Shown: positions 27,893 through 36,387 of the stretch, in pieces
Numbering within the stretch: position 1 is the stretch's first letter
Layout of the letters: every line of letters begins with the position of its first letter
From: an uncultured Jannaschia sp.
Lineage (GTDB): Bacteria; Pseudomonadota; Alphaproteobacteria; Rhodobacterales; Rhodobacteraceae
Assembly (NCBI RefSeq): GCF_947494055.1
Contig: NZ_CANLTR010000012.1
Span: forward strand, 38,963 to 102,962
Length of the DNA: 64,000 bases
Direction: 5' to 3'
The notes under the pieces: generated by a model
What the model was told of the DNA's origin: nothing
What the model saw: only the letters and a program-made list of their open reading frames with translations
The model's database searches: none
Made by a program: the position numbers and the translations under genes

Positions 27893-28675
27893 TCAGCGTC
27901 CCTCGAACCGGGCGGGCCGCTTTTCCAGAAAGGCCAGCACACCCTCCGCGAAGTCCCGGCTCCGCCCCGCCTCGCCCTGCAGTCTGGCCTCGAGCGCAAG
28001 CTGCGCCTCGAGCCCGTTGGCATAGGTTTCCCGGATCGCGCGCTTCACGTTGCGATAGGCGATACCCGGCCCGGTGGCGAGGTGCCGCGCCCGGGCCATC
28101 CAGCGTTCCTCGAAGGCGTCGTCCGGCACGGCCTCCCAGATCATGCCCCAATCGCTCGCCTGCCGCGCGGAGACCGGCTCGGCGAAGAGCGCGGCACCCA
28201 TCGCCTTCGCCATCCCCATCTGCCGCGGCAGCCAGTAGGTCCCGCCCGCATCGGGGATCAGGCCGATCCGCGTGAAGGCCTGCAGGAACACCGCGCTCTC
28301 GGTCGCGATCACGACGTCGCAGGCCAGCGCGAGGTTCGCCCCCGCCCCGGCCGCCGCCCCGTTGACCGCCGCGATGATCGGAATCGCGCAGTCGTGGATC
28401 GCCATCAGCATGGGCTCGTATTCGTCGCGCAGCGTCCGCTCGAGATTGACCTGCGCCACGCTTCGCCCGTCGCCCAGATCCTGTCCCGAGCAGAAGGCCC
28501 GTCCCGCCCCGGTCATCACGAGGACACGGGCGCTCCCTTCGGCTTCGCGCACGGCGTGCAGGATCTCGGCCCGCATCTGCGTGGAGAGCGCGTTCAACAC
28601 GTCGGGACGGTCCAACGTGAGCACGGCGATGCCGTCCGCCTCGCGCAGCTCGATCGTGTCGTAGTCCATCGCCAT
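27893..28675 (-). CDS. Enoyl-CoA hydratase/isomerase, PaaG-like
   Basis: A crotonase-fold protein of 260 residues. The oxyanion-hole segments are visible as AFCSGQDLGD and VNGAAAGAGANLALACD. The acidic pattern FTRIGLIPDAGGTYWLPR, with Asp in place of the second catalytic Glu, resembles PaaG, the ring 1,2-epoxyphenylacetyl-CoA isomerase of phenylacetate degradation. No other paa genes are nearby, so a general fatty-acid or isomerase role is equally possible. It lies upstream of fabF on the same strand with about 100 bases between. Confidence 0.82.
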   Translation of the reverse strand: MAMDYDTIELREADGIAVLTLDRPDVLNALSTQMRAEILHAVREAEGSARVLVMTGAGRAFCSGQDLGDGRSVAQVNLERTLRDEYEPMLMAIHDCAIPIIAAVNGAAAGAGANLALACDVVIATESAVFLQAFTRIGLIPDAGGTYWLPRQMGMAKAMGAALFAEPVSARQASDWGMIWEAVPDDAFEERWMARARHLATGPGIAYRNVKRAIRETYANGLEAQLALEARLQGEAGRSRDFAEGVLAFLEKRPARFEGR

Positions 28676-28685
28676 CCCTCCGCCG

Positions 28686-28719
28686 GTCCGCCGCGACCCT
28701 AACGCGATCGGCGGCGGAC
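28686..28719. terminator. Hairpin between ccmH and the PaaG-like gene
   Basis: GTCCGCCGC (28686-28694) pairs perfectly with GCGGCGGAC (28711-28719) around a 16-base loop. No T-run follows on the minus strand, so it is at best a weak terminator for ccmFH. Confidence 0.4.
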
Positions 28720-28735
28720 GAAAGGCGTCGCGCGG

Positions 28736-29188
28736 TCAGCGGGGCCGGGTCTCGTCGAGAAGGTCGCGCAGTTGCGCCTCCTCGGCCGCATCCAGCCGGT
28801 CCGGCCCGGGCTTCGCCTGCCGCGTGACGTGCACCGCCGCCACCCCGGCCCCGGCCAAGAGCAGCAGGAGCGGCGCGCCCCAGAGGATCAGGTTCGCCCC
28901 GTTCGCCTGCGGCTCGAGCAGCACGAATTCGCCGTAGCGGTCCACGAGGCCATCGACGATCTCCGCATCGGTCTCGCCCGCGACGAGTCGCTCGCGGACG
29001 AGAACGCGCATGTCGCGGGCCAGATCGGCATTCGACTCGTCGATGCTCTCATTACGGCAGACGAGGCAGCGGAGGCCTTGCGAAATCTCCCGCGCCCGCG
29101 CTTCGAGCGCCGGATCGTCCAGCACCTCGTCGGGCTGGACCGCCAGCGCCGGCGCGGCGAGGAGGAGCATGAGGAGCAGCGCCCTCAT
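28736..29188 (-). CDS. ccmH: Cytochrome c-type biogenesis protein CcmH (CycL)
   Basis: A 150-residue periplasmic thiol protein that keeps apocytochrome c haem-binding cysteines reduced. It has a signal peptide (1-16), the LRCLVCRNESI redox motif with Cys41 and Cys44, a helical DSNAD/RDMRVLVRERL region and a C-terminal membrane anchor (about 100-120). Its start overlaps the ccmF stop by 4 bases. ccmI/cycH, often next, is not present here. Confidence 0.95.
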   Translation of the reverse strand: MRALLLMLLLAAPALAVQPDEVLDDPALEARAREISQGLRCLVCRNESIDESNADLARDMRVLVRERLVAGETDAEIVDGLVDRYGEFVLLEPQANGANLILWGAPLLLLLAGAGVAAVHVTRQAKPGPDRLDAAEEAQLRDLLDETRPR

Positions 29189-31155
29189 TCCGCCGGCACC
29201 CCCTCGGCCCGAGTCTTCCGCGCCCCGGCCGCCACGCGGTAGCGCCTGTCGCCCAGCGACAGGACGCCGCCCAGCGCCATCACGATCGCGCCGCCCCAGA
29301 TCCAGTTGGCGAAGGGCTTCACGTAGACGCGGACGGCCCAGCCGCCCCCGGTCTGCGGATCGCCGATCACGGTATAGAGGTCGCGGGTCAGGCCGCTGTC
29401 GATCCCGGCCTCGGTCGTGGGCATGCGCGCGACCGGATAGACGCGCTTCTCGGGGTAGAGCAGTCCGATCTCGCGACCATTCTCGCTTGCCGCCAGCGTC
29501 GCGCGCGTGGCGACGTAGTTCGGCCCCTGCACCTGTTCGACTTCGCGCAGTTCGACCTCGTAGCGCCCGACGTCGAGCCGGTCGCCGATGTCGAGCACCG
29601 CGACCCCCTCCTGCTGCCACGCGGTCAGCGCGGCGACGCCGAAGATCGTGAGGCCAAGCCCGCCATGCGCCAGCGCCTTGCCCCAGTCCGCCCCCGGCAG
29701 CCGCGTCACCCGGCCCAGCCGGTCCGACCAGCGCCCCCGCCCCGTCCGGGTCGCGAGATCGACCACCGACCCGGCGACGAGCCAGACGCCCAGCCCCGCG
29801 CCGAGCGGCCCGCCGAGGCTCCGCCCCGTCTGCATCGCCCAGACGAGCCCCGCCACCGCGAGCGCCAGCAGCGCGACCGGCCCCATCACCCGGAACGCTT
29901 TCGCCCGCCCGCGTTTCCACGGAAGCGTCGAGCCCAGCGGCACGAGCGCCGCCAGCGCGATGACGAAAGGCGTGAACGCGGCGTTGAAGAAGGGCGGCCC
30001 CACCGAGAGCGTCCGGTCGAAGGCCAGTTCCGCCACCAGCGGCCAGACGGTGCCGACGAAGACGACGAAGGCCGAGACCGCGAGCAGGAGGTTGTTGACG
30101 ACGAGCGCGGATTCGCGGCTCACCACCCCGAACACGCCGCGCGCCTGCATGACCGGCGCACGCAGCGCGTAGAGCGTCAGCGCTCCGCCGATGAAGACCG
30201 CGAGGATCAGCAGGATGAACACGCCCCGCTCCGGATCGTTGGCGAAGGCGTGGACGGAGGTCAGTACGCCCGAGCGGACGATGAACGTGCCGACGAGGCT
30301 GAAGCCGAACGCAAGAATGGCAAGCAGGATGGTCCAGGCCTTCAGCGCCTCCCGCTTCTCCACCACGATGGCGGAGTGCAAGAGCGCGGCGGCGATCAGC
30401 CACGGCATGAAGGAGGCGTTCTCAACCGGGTCCCAGAACCAGAACCCGCCCCAACCCAGCTCGTAATAGGCCCACCAGGAGCCGAGCGCGATGCCGACGG
30501 TGAGGAACAGCCAGGCCGCCAGCGTCCAGGGCCGCACCCAGCGCCCCCAAGCGGCGTCCACCCGCCCCTCGATCAGGGCCGCGACAGCGAAGCTGAACGC
30601 CATCGAGAGACCGACATAGCCGAGATAGAGAAACGGCGGATGGAAGGCGAGGCCCGGGTCCTGCAGCAGCGGGTTCAGGTCCTCTCCGTTGAAGGGCGGC
30701 TCCGCCAGCCGGACGAACGGGTTCGAGGTGAACAGGATGAACGCGTAGAACGCCACCCCCACGCTCGCCTGCACGGCCAGAACGCGCGCACGGAGCGTCG
30801 CCGGCAACCGCCCCCCGAAGAGCGCCGCGGCCGCGCCGAAGACCGACAGGATCAGCACCCACAGAAGCAACGATCCCTCGTGGTTCCCCCACACGCCCGA
30901 CACCTTGTAGAGCATCGGCTTGTCGGTATGGGAGTTCAGCACGACGAGGCGCAGCGAGAAGTCCGACGTCACGAAGGCATAGGTCAACGCAGCGAAAGAC
31001 GCGGCCACCAGCGCCACCTGCGCGATCGCTGCCGGCGGGGCTGCCGCCATCCAGCCCGACCAGCCCTTCCACGCCCCCACCATCGGGACGATCATCTGGA
31101 CGAGGGCCACCGAGAAGGCGGCGATCAGGGCGAAATGTCCGAGTTCTGCGATCAT
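29185..31155 (-). CDS. ccmF: Haem lyase CcmF
   Basis: A large integral membrane protein (656 aa) that, with CcmH, attaches haem to apocytochrome c after delivery by CcmE. Many transmembrane segments surround the WWD-type motif WGGFWFWDPVENAS, and His residues for haem b are in HPPFLYLGY and similar loops. I use the Met at 31155, matching the usual MIAELGHFAL N-terminus; a Met two codons upstream is possible, and longer frames would add basic non-membrane sequence. ccmE lies 4.5 kb away beyond the fab genes. Confidence 0.95.
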   Translation of the reverse strand: MIAELGHFALIAAFSVALVQMIVPMVGAWKGWSGWMAAAPPAAIAQVALVAASFAALTYAFVTSDFSLRLVVLNSHTDKPMLYKVSGVWGNHEGSLLLWVLILSVFGAAAALFGGRLPATLRARVLAVQASVGVAFYAFILFTSNPFVRLAEPPFNGEDLNPLLQDPGLAFHPPFLYLGYVGLSMAFSFAVAALIEGRVDAAWGRWVRPWTLAAWLFLTVGIALGSWWAYYELGWGGFWFWDPVENASFMPWLIAAALLHSAIVVEKREALKAWTILLAILAFGFSLVGTFIVRSGVLTSVHAFANDPERGVFILLILAVFIGGALTLYALRAPVMQARGVFGVVSRESALVVNNLLLAVSAFVVFVGTVWPLVAELAFDRTLSVGPPFFNAAFTPFVIALAALVPLGSTLPWKRGRAKAFRVMGPVALLALAVAGLVWAMQTGRSLGGPLGAGLGVWLVAGSVVDLATRTGRGRWSDRLGRVTRLPGADWGKALAHGGLGLTIFGVAALTAWQQEGVAVLDIGDRLDVGRYEVELREVEQVQGPNYVATRATLAASENGREIGLLYPEKRVYPVARMPTTEAGIDSGLTRDLYTVIGDPQTGGGWAVRVYVKPFANWIWGGAIVMALGGVLSLGDRRYRVAAGARKTRAEGVPAE

Positions 31156-31246
31156 GCGCATCCAATACGCGAACGCCCCGCCGCGGCCAATGGGCCGCGA
31201 CGGGGCGTCACAGAGACTCTCGCGATGTCGTGTTCCCGGCCGGGCG

Positions 31247-31831
31247 TCAGCCCTGCGCCGTGCGCCATTCCGCAAGCGCCGGGTTCGCCGTATCGTTCGC
31301 GGCCTGTGCCTCGAGTACGGACGGCGCCTTGCCCGGCGGCGCGGCCATCTCGTCGTCCTCGCCGTTGCCGTCCAGATCGGAAACATGCCAGGACGAAGCG
31401 CGATTGCCGGCAATTGTCGTCTGCGCGACGGCCCGCGGACGGCGCACGTAGTGCAACTCCCGGGCGCCGAAGTAGAAGCCGACGATGGCCCCCAGAAGCC
31501 ACCAGAGCGGCTCGGGCACGTAGTGCAGCCCCTCCATCCGCGTGGCGAAGGCGGCAGGCTCGATCATCGCATAGACGAACAGTCCCATCGTCCCGAGGGC
31601 CAGCATCGGCCGCGGCAGGCGGTTCATGCCGTCGATGCAACGATCGAACCAGCCGTCACGCTCGAGTTCGAACTCCGCGCCGAGCTGTTCCAGTGCCGCA
31701 CGCTGGGTCTCGTGTCCCTGGCGCTGACCCTCGGTCGCGTTCGGCACGAAGACCTCGGACAATCCGCGTGCGGCCCGGCCGAGCGTCGCCACGGCGCCGG
31801 AACTGGCGGCAATTCCTCCCATCAATCCCAT
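31247..31831 (-). CDS. Holin of the GTA-release type (3TM)
   Basis: A 194-residue protein matching the GTA holin 3TM family in layout: a helical N-terminus with a Glu/Gln-rich stretch, then hydrophobic spans at about 77-93 (MLALGTMGLFVYAMI) and 107-125 (PLWWLLGAIVGFYFGAREL), and a hydrophilic acidic C-terminus. It would permeabilise the inner membrane so the endolysin can act. The ATG at 31831 is preferred on its GGAGG site; a GTG at 31840 is too close to that site. It overlaps the endolysin gene by 10 bases. Confidence 0.85.
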   Translation of the reverse strand: MGLMGGIAASSGAVATLGRAARGLSEVFVPNATEGQRQGHETQRAALEQLGAEFELERDGWFDRCIDGMNRLPRPMLALGTMGLFVYAMIEPAAFATRMEGLHYVPEPLWWLLGAIVGFYFGARELHYVRRPRAVAQTTIAGNRASSWHVSDLDGNGEDDEMAAPPGKAPSVLEAQAANDTANPALAEWRTAQG

Positions 31832-32433
31832 GCGGCGCACCTCCGACGATGCTCGGCCTCGCTCAGGTGGTAGCGCGGGGAGATGAACTCCTCGGCCCGG
31901 GTGATCCAGCCACCTTTGCCGCCGTCCCGGCGCCGCGCGTACTTGCGCGAGGAGGGACGGCGATCCGCCAGCGCGTAGTACCAGTTCCGCCGCGCGATCC
32001 CGTAGGCATCGGCAAGGTGGTCCGGCGCCTCCGCCATCGCGCGGCGCGCCGCGGCGATCGTCTGCGGCCCGATTGCGCCGTCGACGCTGCAGGGATAGCC
32101 CATTTGCGTCAGCAGGCGCTGCAGAATCCGCACGGCATTGTTGCCGGAGTTCACCTGCATGTCGAAGACCGACGCCTGAAGCGGCTCCGGCAGCGCGTTG
32201 ACGCGCACGCGGTGGAAATAGTGATCAATGAAGATCTCGACCGCCTTGCCGCGCGGCAGCGCGCGGACATCGGCCACGTCGACGTCGCCGTCGCGGTCGA
32301 TATCCAGTCCGAGGCTGCGCATGGTGTGAATGGTCACCCCGTAATTCGTGGCCCCGCCCGGATCGTCCGGGTCGTTCACGAAGCCACCCTCGCGGGCGAC
32401 GATGTCTTCTGCAATGTCCCGTACCGTGAGCAT
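31822..32433 (-). CDS. GTA-release endolysin, glycosyl hydrolase family 108 muramidase
   Basis: A 203-residue peptidoglycan hydrolase without signal peptide, so it depends on the holin. The N-terminal catalytic domain shows REGGFVNDPDDPGGATNYGVT, with the catalytic Glu of the family, and the C-terminal part (about 100-180) resembles the peptidoglycan-binding type 3 domain (YPCSVDGAIGPQTIAAARR). A stretch DIDRDGDVDVADV resembles an EF-hand or dockerin loop and may bind calcium. It corresponds to the R. capsulatus rcc00555-type endolysin. ATG 32433 follows GAGGGA. A CtrA-type box lies 53 bases upstream. Confidence 0.9.
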   Translation of the reverse strand: MLTVRDIAEDIVAREGGFVNDPDDPGGATNYGVTIHTMRSLGLDIDRDGDVDVADVRALPRGKAVEIFIDHYFHRVRVNALPEPLQASVFDMQVNSGNNAVRILQRLLTQMGYPCSVDGAIGPQTIAAARRAMAEAPDHLADAYGIARRNWYYALADRRPSSRKYARRRDGGKGGWITRAEEFISPRYHLSEAEHRRRCAAWD

Positions 32434-32485
32434 CTTTTGTTTTCCCTCTGCTCAATGTCGATGCGCGGAAATTCGGAGCGAGCAT

Positions 32486-32500
32486 TTAATGGGAGTTTAA
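32486..32500 (-). promoter_or_regulatory. CtrA-type box (TTAA-N7-TTAA) at the lysis promoter
   Basis: An exact TTAA-TGGGAGT-TTAA lies 53 bases upstream of the endolysin ATG and 84 bases upstream of fabD in the divergent gap (150 bases). In R. capsulatus, CtrA is required for expression of the GTA lysis genes. The site is near-symmetrical, so it could also affect fabD. Confidence 0.65.
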
Positions 32501-32583
32501 TCGCGTCCGGGGGCAGCGAACGCTCGGGGTTCACACTTTGGACGACGCTGGGTAGACCCGTTCGGAAACGCGGAAGGGACGCT

Positions 32584-33543
32584 ATGACGCGCGCATTCGT
32601 TTTCCCCGGTCAGGGGGCTCAGTCGATCGGCATGGGGCGTGATCTCGCCCTCGCCTATCCCGCGGCGATGCAGGTGTTCGAGGCGGTGGACGAAGCGCTT
32701 GGCGAGGCGCTGTCGACCACCATCTGGCAGGGTGACGCCGACGAATTGACCCTGACCCGGAACGCGCAGCCCGCGCTGATGGCCACATCCCTCGCGGCGT
32801 TCCGTGCGCTCGAGGCCGAAGGGCTCGACGTCGCCCGCGACGCCGCCTTCGTCGCGGGCCACTCGCTTGGCGAATACAGCGCGCTCGTCGCGGCCGGCGC
32901 GATCGACCTGGGCGATGCGGCCCGGCTTCTTCGGATCCGCGGCGATGCGATGCAGAATGCCGTCCCCGTCGGCGAGGGCGCGATGGCGGCGCTGCTCGGC
33001 CTCGACTTCGAGGCGGCACAGGCCGTGGCCGAGGCGGCGGCAGAGGGGCAGGTCTGCGAGGCAGCGAACGACAACGATCCCGGTCAGGTCGTGGTCTCGG
33101 GGCACAAGGACGCCGTCGAGCGCGCCACCCGGATCGCGAAGGAGCGCGGCGCGAAGCGGGCCATGCTCCTCCCCGTCTCGGCCCCGTTCCACTGCCGCCT
33201 GATGGCGCCGGCCGCCGACAGAATGGCCGAAGCGCTGGGCGAGGTCGCGATCTCCGATCCGGCCGTGCCGCTCATAGCCAACGTCACCGCCGCCCCGGTC
33301 CAAAGCGCCGGTGATATCAGCCAATTGCTCGTCGAGCAGGTCACCGGCTCCGTCCGCTGGCGCGAGAGCGTCGAACGGATGGCGCGGGAGGGCGTGACCG
33401 AGATCTGGGAGATCGGTGCGGGCAAGGCGCTCTCCGGCATGGTCCGGCGTATCGACAAGACGCTCGGCACCCGTGCGGTCGGCACGCCCGAACAGGTGGT
33501 CGAGGCCATTAATTCCCTCAAAGAAAGGCCCGCAGATGTTTGA
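32584..33543 (+). CDS. fabD: Malonyl-CoA:ACP transacylase
   Basis: Loads malonyl groups onto ACP for fatty-acid synthesis. The 319-residue enzyme has FVFPGQGAQ at the N-terminus, the nucleophile Ser94 in AGHSLGEYSAL, the catalytic His in APFHCRLM, and the NVTAAPV block. The ATG at 32584 follows GGAAGGGA; the frame is open far upstream, but those codons are antisense to ccmF and are not homologous to FabD. It overlaps fabG by 8 bases. Confidence 0.97.
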   Translation: MTRAFVFPGQGAQSIGMGRDLALAYPAAMQVFEAVDEALGEALSTTIWQGDADELTLTRNAQPALMATSLAAFRALEAEGLDVARDAAFVAGHSLGEYSALVAAGAIDLGDAARLLRIRGDAMQNAVPVGEGAMAALLGLDFEAAQAVAEAAAEGQVCEAANDNDPGQVVVSGHKDAVERATRIAKERGAKRAMLLPVSAPFHCRLMAPAADRMAEALGEVAISDPAVPLIANVTAAPVQSAGDISQLLVEQVTGSVRWRESVERMAREGVTEIWEIGAGKALSGMVRRIDKTLGTRAVGTPEQVVEAINSLKERPADV

Positions 33544-34273
33544 CCTCACCGGCAGATCCGCTCTCGTCACCGGGGCGTCCGGCGGCATCGGCGCGGCCAT
33601 TGCCCGGGCGCTGCACGGCCAGGGCGCGACGGTCGGCCTGTCGGGCACGCGGGAGGCGCCACTGAACGCGCTTGCCGGGGAGCTCGGCGACCGCGCACAT
33701 GTCCTGCCCTGCAACCTGTCGGATGCAGACGCCGTGAACGCCCTGCCGAAGCAGGCGGCCGAGGCGATGGGCGCGGTCGACATCCTCGTCAACAACGCGG
33801 GCATCACCCGCGACAACCTCTTCATGCGCATGTCCGAGGCGGAATGGGCGGAAGTGCTGGACGTCAACCTCACCTCCGCCTTCCGCCTGTCGAAGGGCGT
33901 GATGCGCGGGATGATGAAGGCCCGCTGGGGCCGCATCGTTAACGTTTCCTCCATCGTCGGCGCGACCGGCAATCCGGGTCAGGCGAACTACGCCGCGTCC
34001 AAGGCCGGCATGGTCGGCATGGCCAAGTCGCTGGCCTACGAGGTGGCGAGCCGAAACATCACCGTGAACACCGTCGCACCGGGCTTCATCGCCACCCCGA
34101 TGACCGACAAGCTGACCGACGAGCAGAAGTCCAGGATCGACACGCAGATCCCGGCCGGCCGCATGGGGCAGGCCGAAGAGATCGCGGCCGCCGTGGTCTA
34201 TCTCGCGAGCGCGGAAGCCGCCTATGTCACCGGTGCGACGATCCACGTGAACGGCGGCATGGCGATGCTGTGA
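33536..34273 (+). CDS. fabG: 3-oxoacyl-ACP reductase
   Basis: NADPH-dependent reduction of beta-ketoacyl-ACP. A classical 245-residue short-chain dehydrogenase: cofactor motif TGASGGIG at about 12-19, NNAG at about 88, and the catalytic Ser / Tyr-x-x-x-Lys in NVSSIVGATG and ANYAASKAG. The ATG at 33536 lies inside the end of fabD, preceded by AAGAAAGG, so the two are translationally coupled. acpP follows after 244 bases with its own promoter-like sequence. Confidence 0.97.
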   Translation: MFDLTGRSALVTGASGGIGAAIARALHGQGATVGLSGTREAPLNALAGELGDRAHVLPCNLSDADAVNALPKQAAEAMGAVDILVNNAGITRDNLFMRMSEAEWAEVLDVNLTSAFRLSKGVMRGMMKARWGRIVNVSSIVGATGNPGQANYAASKAGMVGMAKSLAYEVASRNITVNTVAPGFIATPMTDKLTDEQKSRIDTQIPAGRMGQAEEIAAAVVYLASAEAAYVTGATIHVNGGMAML

Positions 34274-34369
34274 TCGCCTTCCGCCCGTGCCGTCGAGCGC
34301 GGTGCGTGCGCCCTGAAGACGACGCCGATCGCTACGCAAACGGCCGGTCGCGTTCCCCGGACAAATAAG

Positions 34370-34397
34370 TTGCCATCCCTTGCGCCCGTGATATAGG
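34370..34397 (+). promoter_or_regulatory. Putative sigma-70 promoter of acpP
   Basis: TTGCCA (34370-34375) and TATAGG (34392-34397) are separated by 16 bases, 120 bases upstream of acpP in an otherwise non-coding gap. This suggests acpP has independent, probably strong, transcription. Confidence 0.5.
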
Positions 34398-34517
34398 CGG
34401 CGCACATTCTTCGGGGGGCCGTCCGCGGCACCTCTGTCCGACTGTTTCGGACGGCCCGGCATGGGGTCTGCGACATGCCAGAAGACGCCCCGCGCGGGCC
34501 ACGAGATGAGGTAGAAC

Positions 34518-34754
34518 ATGAGCGACAACATCGAGGAGCGCGTCCGCAAGAAGGTCGTCGAGCATCTGGGTGTCGAAGAGGAGAAGGTGACCGAGAACGC
34601 CTCCTTCATCGACGATCTGGGTGCCGACTCGCTCGACACCGTCGAGCTCGTGATGGCCTTCGAAGAAGAGTTCGGGATCGAGATCCCCGACGACGCCGCC
34701 GAGTCGATCCAGACCTTCGGCGACGCGGTGACCTTCATCAAGGCCAATACCTGA
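34518..34754 (+). CDS. acpP: Acyl carrier protein
   Basis: The 78-residue acidic carrier of growing acyl chains. Ser38 in the [11 protein letters not shown] motif is the 4'-phosphopantetheine attachment site. The four-helix pattern and charge (many Glu/Asp) are standard. The ATG at 34518 follows GAGGTAG. A strong terminator closes the unit. Confidence 0.98.
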   Translation: MSDNIEERVRKKVVEHLGVEEEKVTENASFIDDLGADSLDTVELVMAFEEEFGIEIPDDAAESIQTFGDAVTFIKANT

Positions 34755-34783
34755 TCCGCGGATCGCGACATCGTTGTCCCCCC

Positions 34784-34806
34784 GGGCGCCCCACGGGGCG
34801 CCTTTT
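34784..34806 (+). terminator. Intrinsic terminator after acpP
   Basis: GGCGCCCC (34785-34792) and GGGGCGCC (34795-34802) pair perfectly, followed by TTTTCGTTT. It lies 30 bases beyond the acpP stop. Confidence 0.85.
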
Positions 34807-34881
34807 CGTTTCTCCCGCCCAGCGGCCGCACCAGACTGACGCGATGCGCCATTCCGCTTCCCCCATTCGTCAGGTCGGCCC

Positions 34882-35691
34882 GTGAGCGTCGGCATCTTCG
34901 ATTCCGGCCTCGGCGGCCTCACCGTCTGGGACGCCGTCACCCGCCGGCTGCCCGATCTCGCGATCACCTATTATGGCGACAACGCGCATGCGCCCTACGG
35001 CGTGCGCACCGCCGACGACATCCACACGCTGACCCGGAATGCGGTCTACGGCATGTGGGACGGGGGCTGCGACCTGGTGGTCCTCGCCTGCAACACCGCC
35101 TCGGCCGCCGCGCTGCGCCGGATGCAGGAGGCGGGCGTGCCGCAGGGCAAGCGCGTCCTCGGCGTCTTCGTCCCGCTGATCGAGGCGCTGACGGAACGCG
35201 GCTGGGGCGACAATTCCCCGCCACGCGAGGTCGCGGTGAGCCAGGTCGCGCTCTTCGCCACGCCCGCCACCGTCGCCTCCCGCGCCTTCCAGCGGGAGCT
35301 CGCCTTCCGCGCCATCGGCGTCGATGTCGAGGCGCAGGCCTGCGGCGGGCTCGTCGATGCGATCGAGGAGGGCGACATGATCCTCGCCGAGGCCCTCGTG
35401 CAGAGCCATGTCGACGCGCTCCGCCGAAAGATGCCCCATCCCCAGGCCGCGATCCTCGGCTGCACGCACTACCCCCTCGTCGCGGAAGCCTTCCGCACCG
35501 CACTTGGCGACAACGTGACCGTGTTCAGCCAGGCGGATATTGTCGCAGAGAGCCTCGCCGACTACCTTGCCCGCAGACCCGGGATGGCGCGGGGCGGGAC
35601 CGGGCGGATGCTCACGACCGGGGACCCGAAGCGCGTCTCGGCCCGCGCGACGCAGTTCCTGCGCCGCCCGGTCACGTTCGAGGCAGCCTGA
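34882..35691 (+). CDS. murI: Glutamate racemase
   Basis: Makes D-glutamate for peptidoglycan. The 269-residue enzyme has the N-terminal [11 protein letters not shown], the first catalytic Cys in LACNTAS and the second in GCTHYPL. Translation begins with GTG at 34882. ccmE follows 9 bases after the stop codon, so the two are probably co-transcribed despite unrelated roles. Confidence 0.95.
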   Translation: MSVGIFDSGLGGLTVWDAVTRRLPDLAITYYGDNAHAPYGVRTADDIHTLTRNAVYGMWDGGCDLVVLACNTASAAALRRMQEAGVPQGKRVLGVFVPLIEALTERGWGDNSPPREVAVSQVALFATPATVASRAFQRELAFRAIGVDVEAQACGGLVDAIEEGDMILAEALVQSHVDALRRKMPHPQAAILGCTHYPLVAEAFRTALGDNVTVFSQADIVAESLADYLARRPGMARGGTGRMLTTGDPKRVSARATQFLRRPVTFEAA

Positions 35692-35700
35692 GGGGATACC

Positions 35701-36144
35701 ATGCGCTCGCTGAAGAAGACCCGCCGCATCCAGGTCATCGCCATTGCTGCGATCGCGCTGGCGGGATCGACGGCGCTGATGGGCTACGCGTTTCGCGACG
35801 GCATCAATTTCTTCCGCTCGCCCAGCCAGATCGCCGAGGCGCCGCCCCCGCCGAACGAGGTTTTCCGTATCGGCGGTCTGGTCGAGGACGGCACGCTGAT
35901 CCGGGGCGAAGGCACTCAGGTGAGCTTTCACGTCACCGACGGCGGCGCCTCGATCCCCGTGACCTTCGACGGCATCCTGCCCGACCTCTTTGGCGAGGGA
36001 GAGGGTATGGTCGGCACCGGGAGATACGTGAACGCGACCTTCGAAGCCACGGAAATCCTTGCACGACACGACGAGACCTACATGCCGAAAGAGGTCATCG
36101 AGGCGTTGCAGGCGCAGGGCACCTACCGGGCGCCGGACAGCTGA
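35701..36144 (+). CDS. ccmE: Haem chaperone CcmE
   Basis: A membrane-anchored periplasmic OB-fold protein that binds haem covalently and passes it to CcmF. The 147 residues show a basic N-terminus, a membrane anchor at about 11-30, and the haem-binding His123 with Tyr127 in LARHDETYMP, the HxxxY type. ATG 35701 follows a GAGGGG site. Its partners ccmF and ccmH are on the opposite strand about 4.5-7 kb away. Confidence 0.95.
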   Translation: MRSLKKTRRIQVIAIAAIALAGSTALMGYAFRDGINFFRSPSQIAEAPPPPNEVFRIGGLVEDGTLIRGEGTQVSFHVTDGGASIPVTFDGILPDLFGEGEGMVGTGRYVNATFEATEILARHDETYMPKEVIEALQAQGTYRAPDS

Positions 36145-36387
36145 CGCCCGACCCGGAATGGCTCCCCTGCAGCCGCGTCGATTCCCAGTACCGGGCGACG
36201 CGCATGCAGTTGCGCCCCTAAATGGTCAACGCGGCTCGTATATAGTTGCCCGCGCGCCATACTCTCCGCACAACCTGCGCGCGCGTTCGGATGACGTAGC
36301 GGGCAAACGCGTCAAGTCGCATATGGTCTCCCAGACGGAGGCCGGGGCACGTCCACCCCGGCATCGATTCCTGGGAGGATTCACCGA

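Noticed and set aside
28736..30403. A 555-codon minus-strand frame
   Set aside because: Only the last 150 codons are ccmH; the upstream part lies inside ccmF in another frame and has a low-complexity Arg/Gly/Ala sequence.
29665..33543. A 1,292-codon open frame on the plus strand
   Set aside because: Only its last 319 codons (from 32584) are fabD. The rest is antisense to ccmF, holin and endolysin, is Arg/Pro/His-rich, and is a GC-driven shadow.
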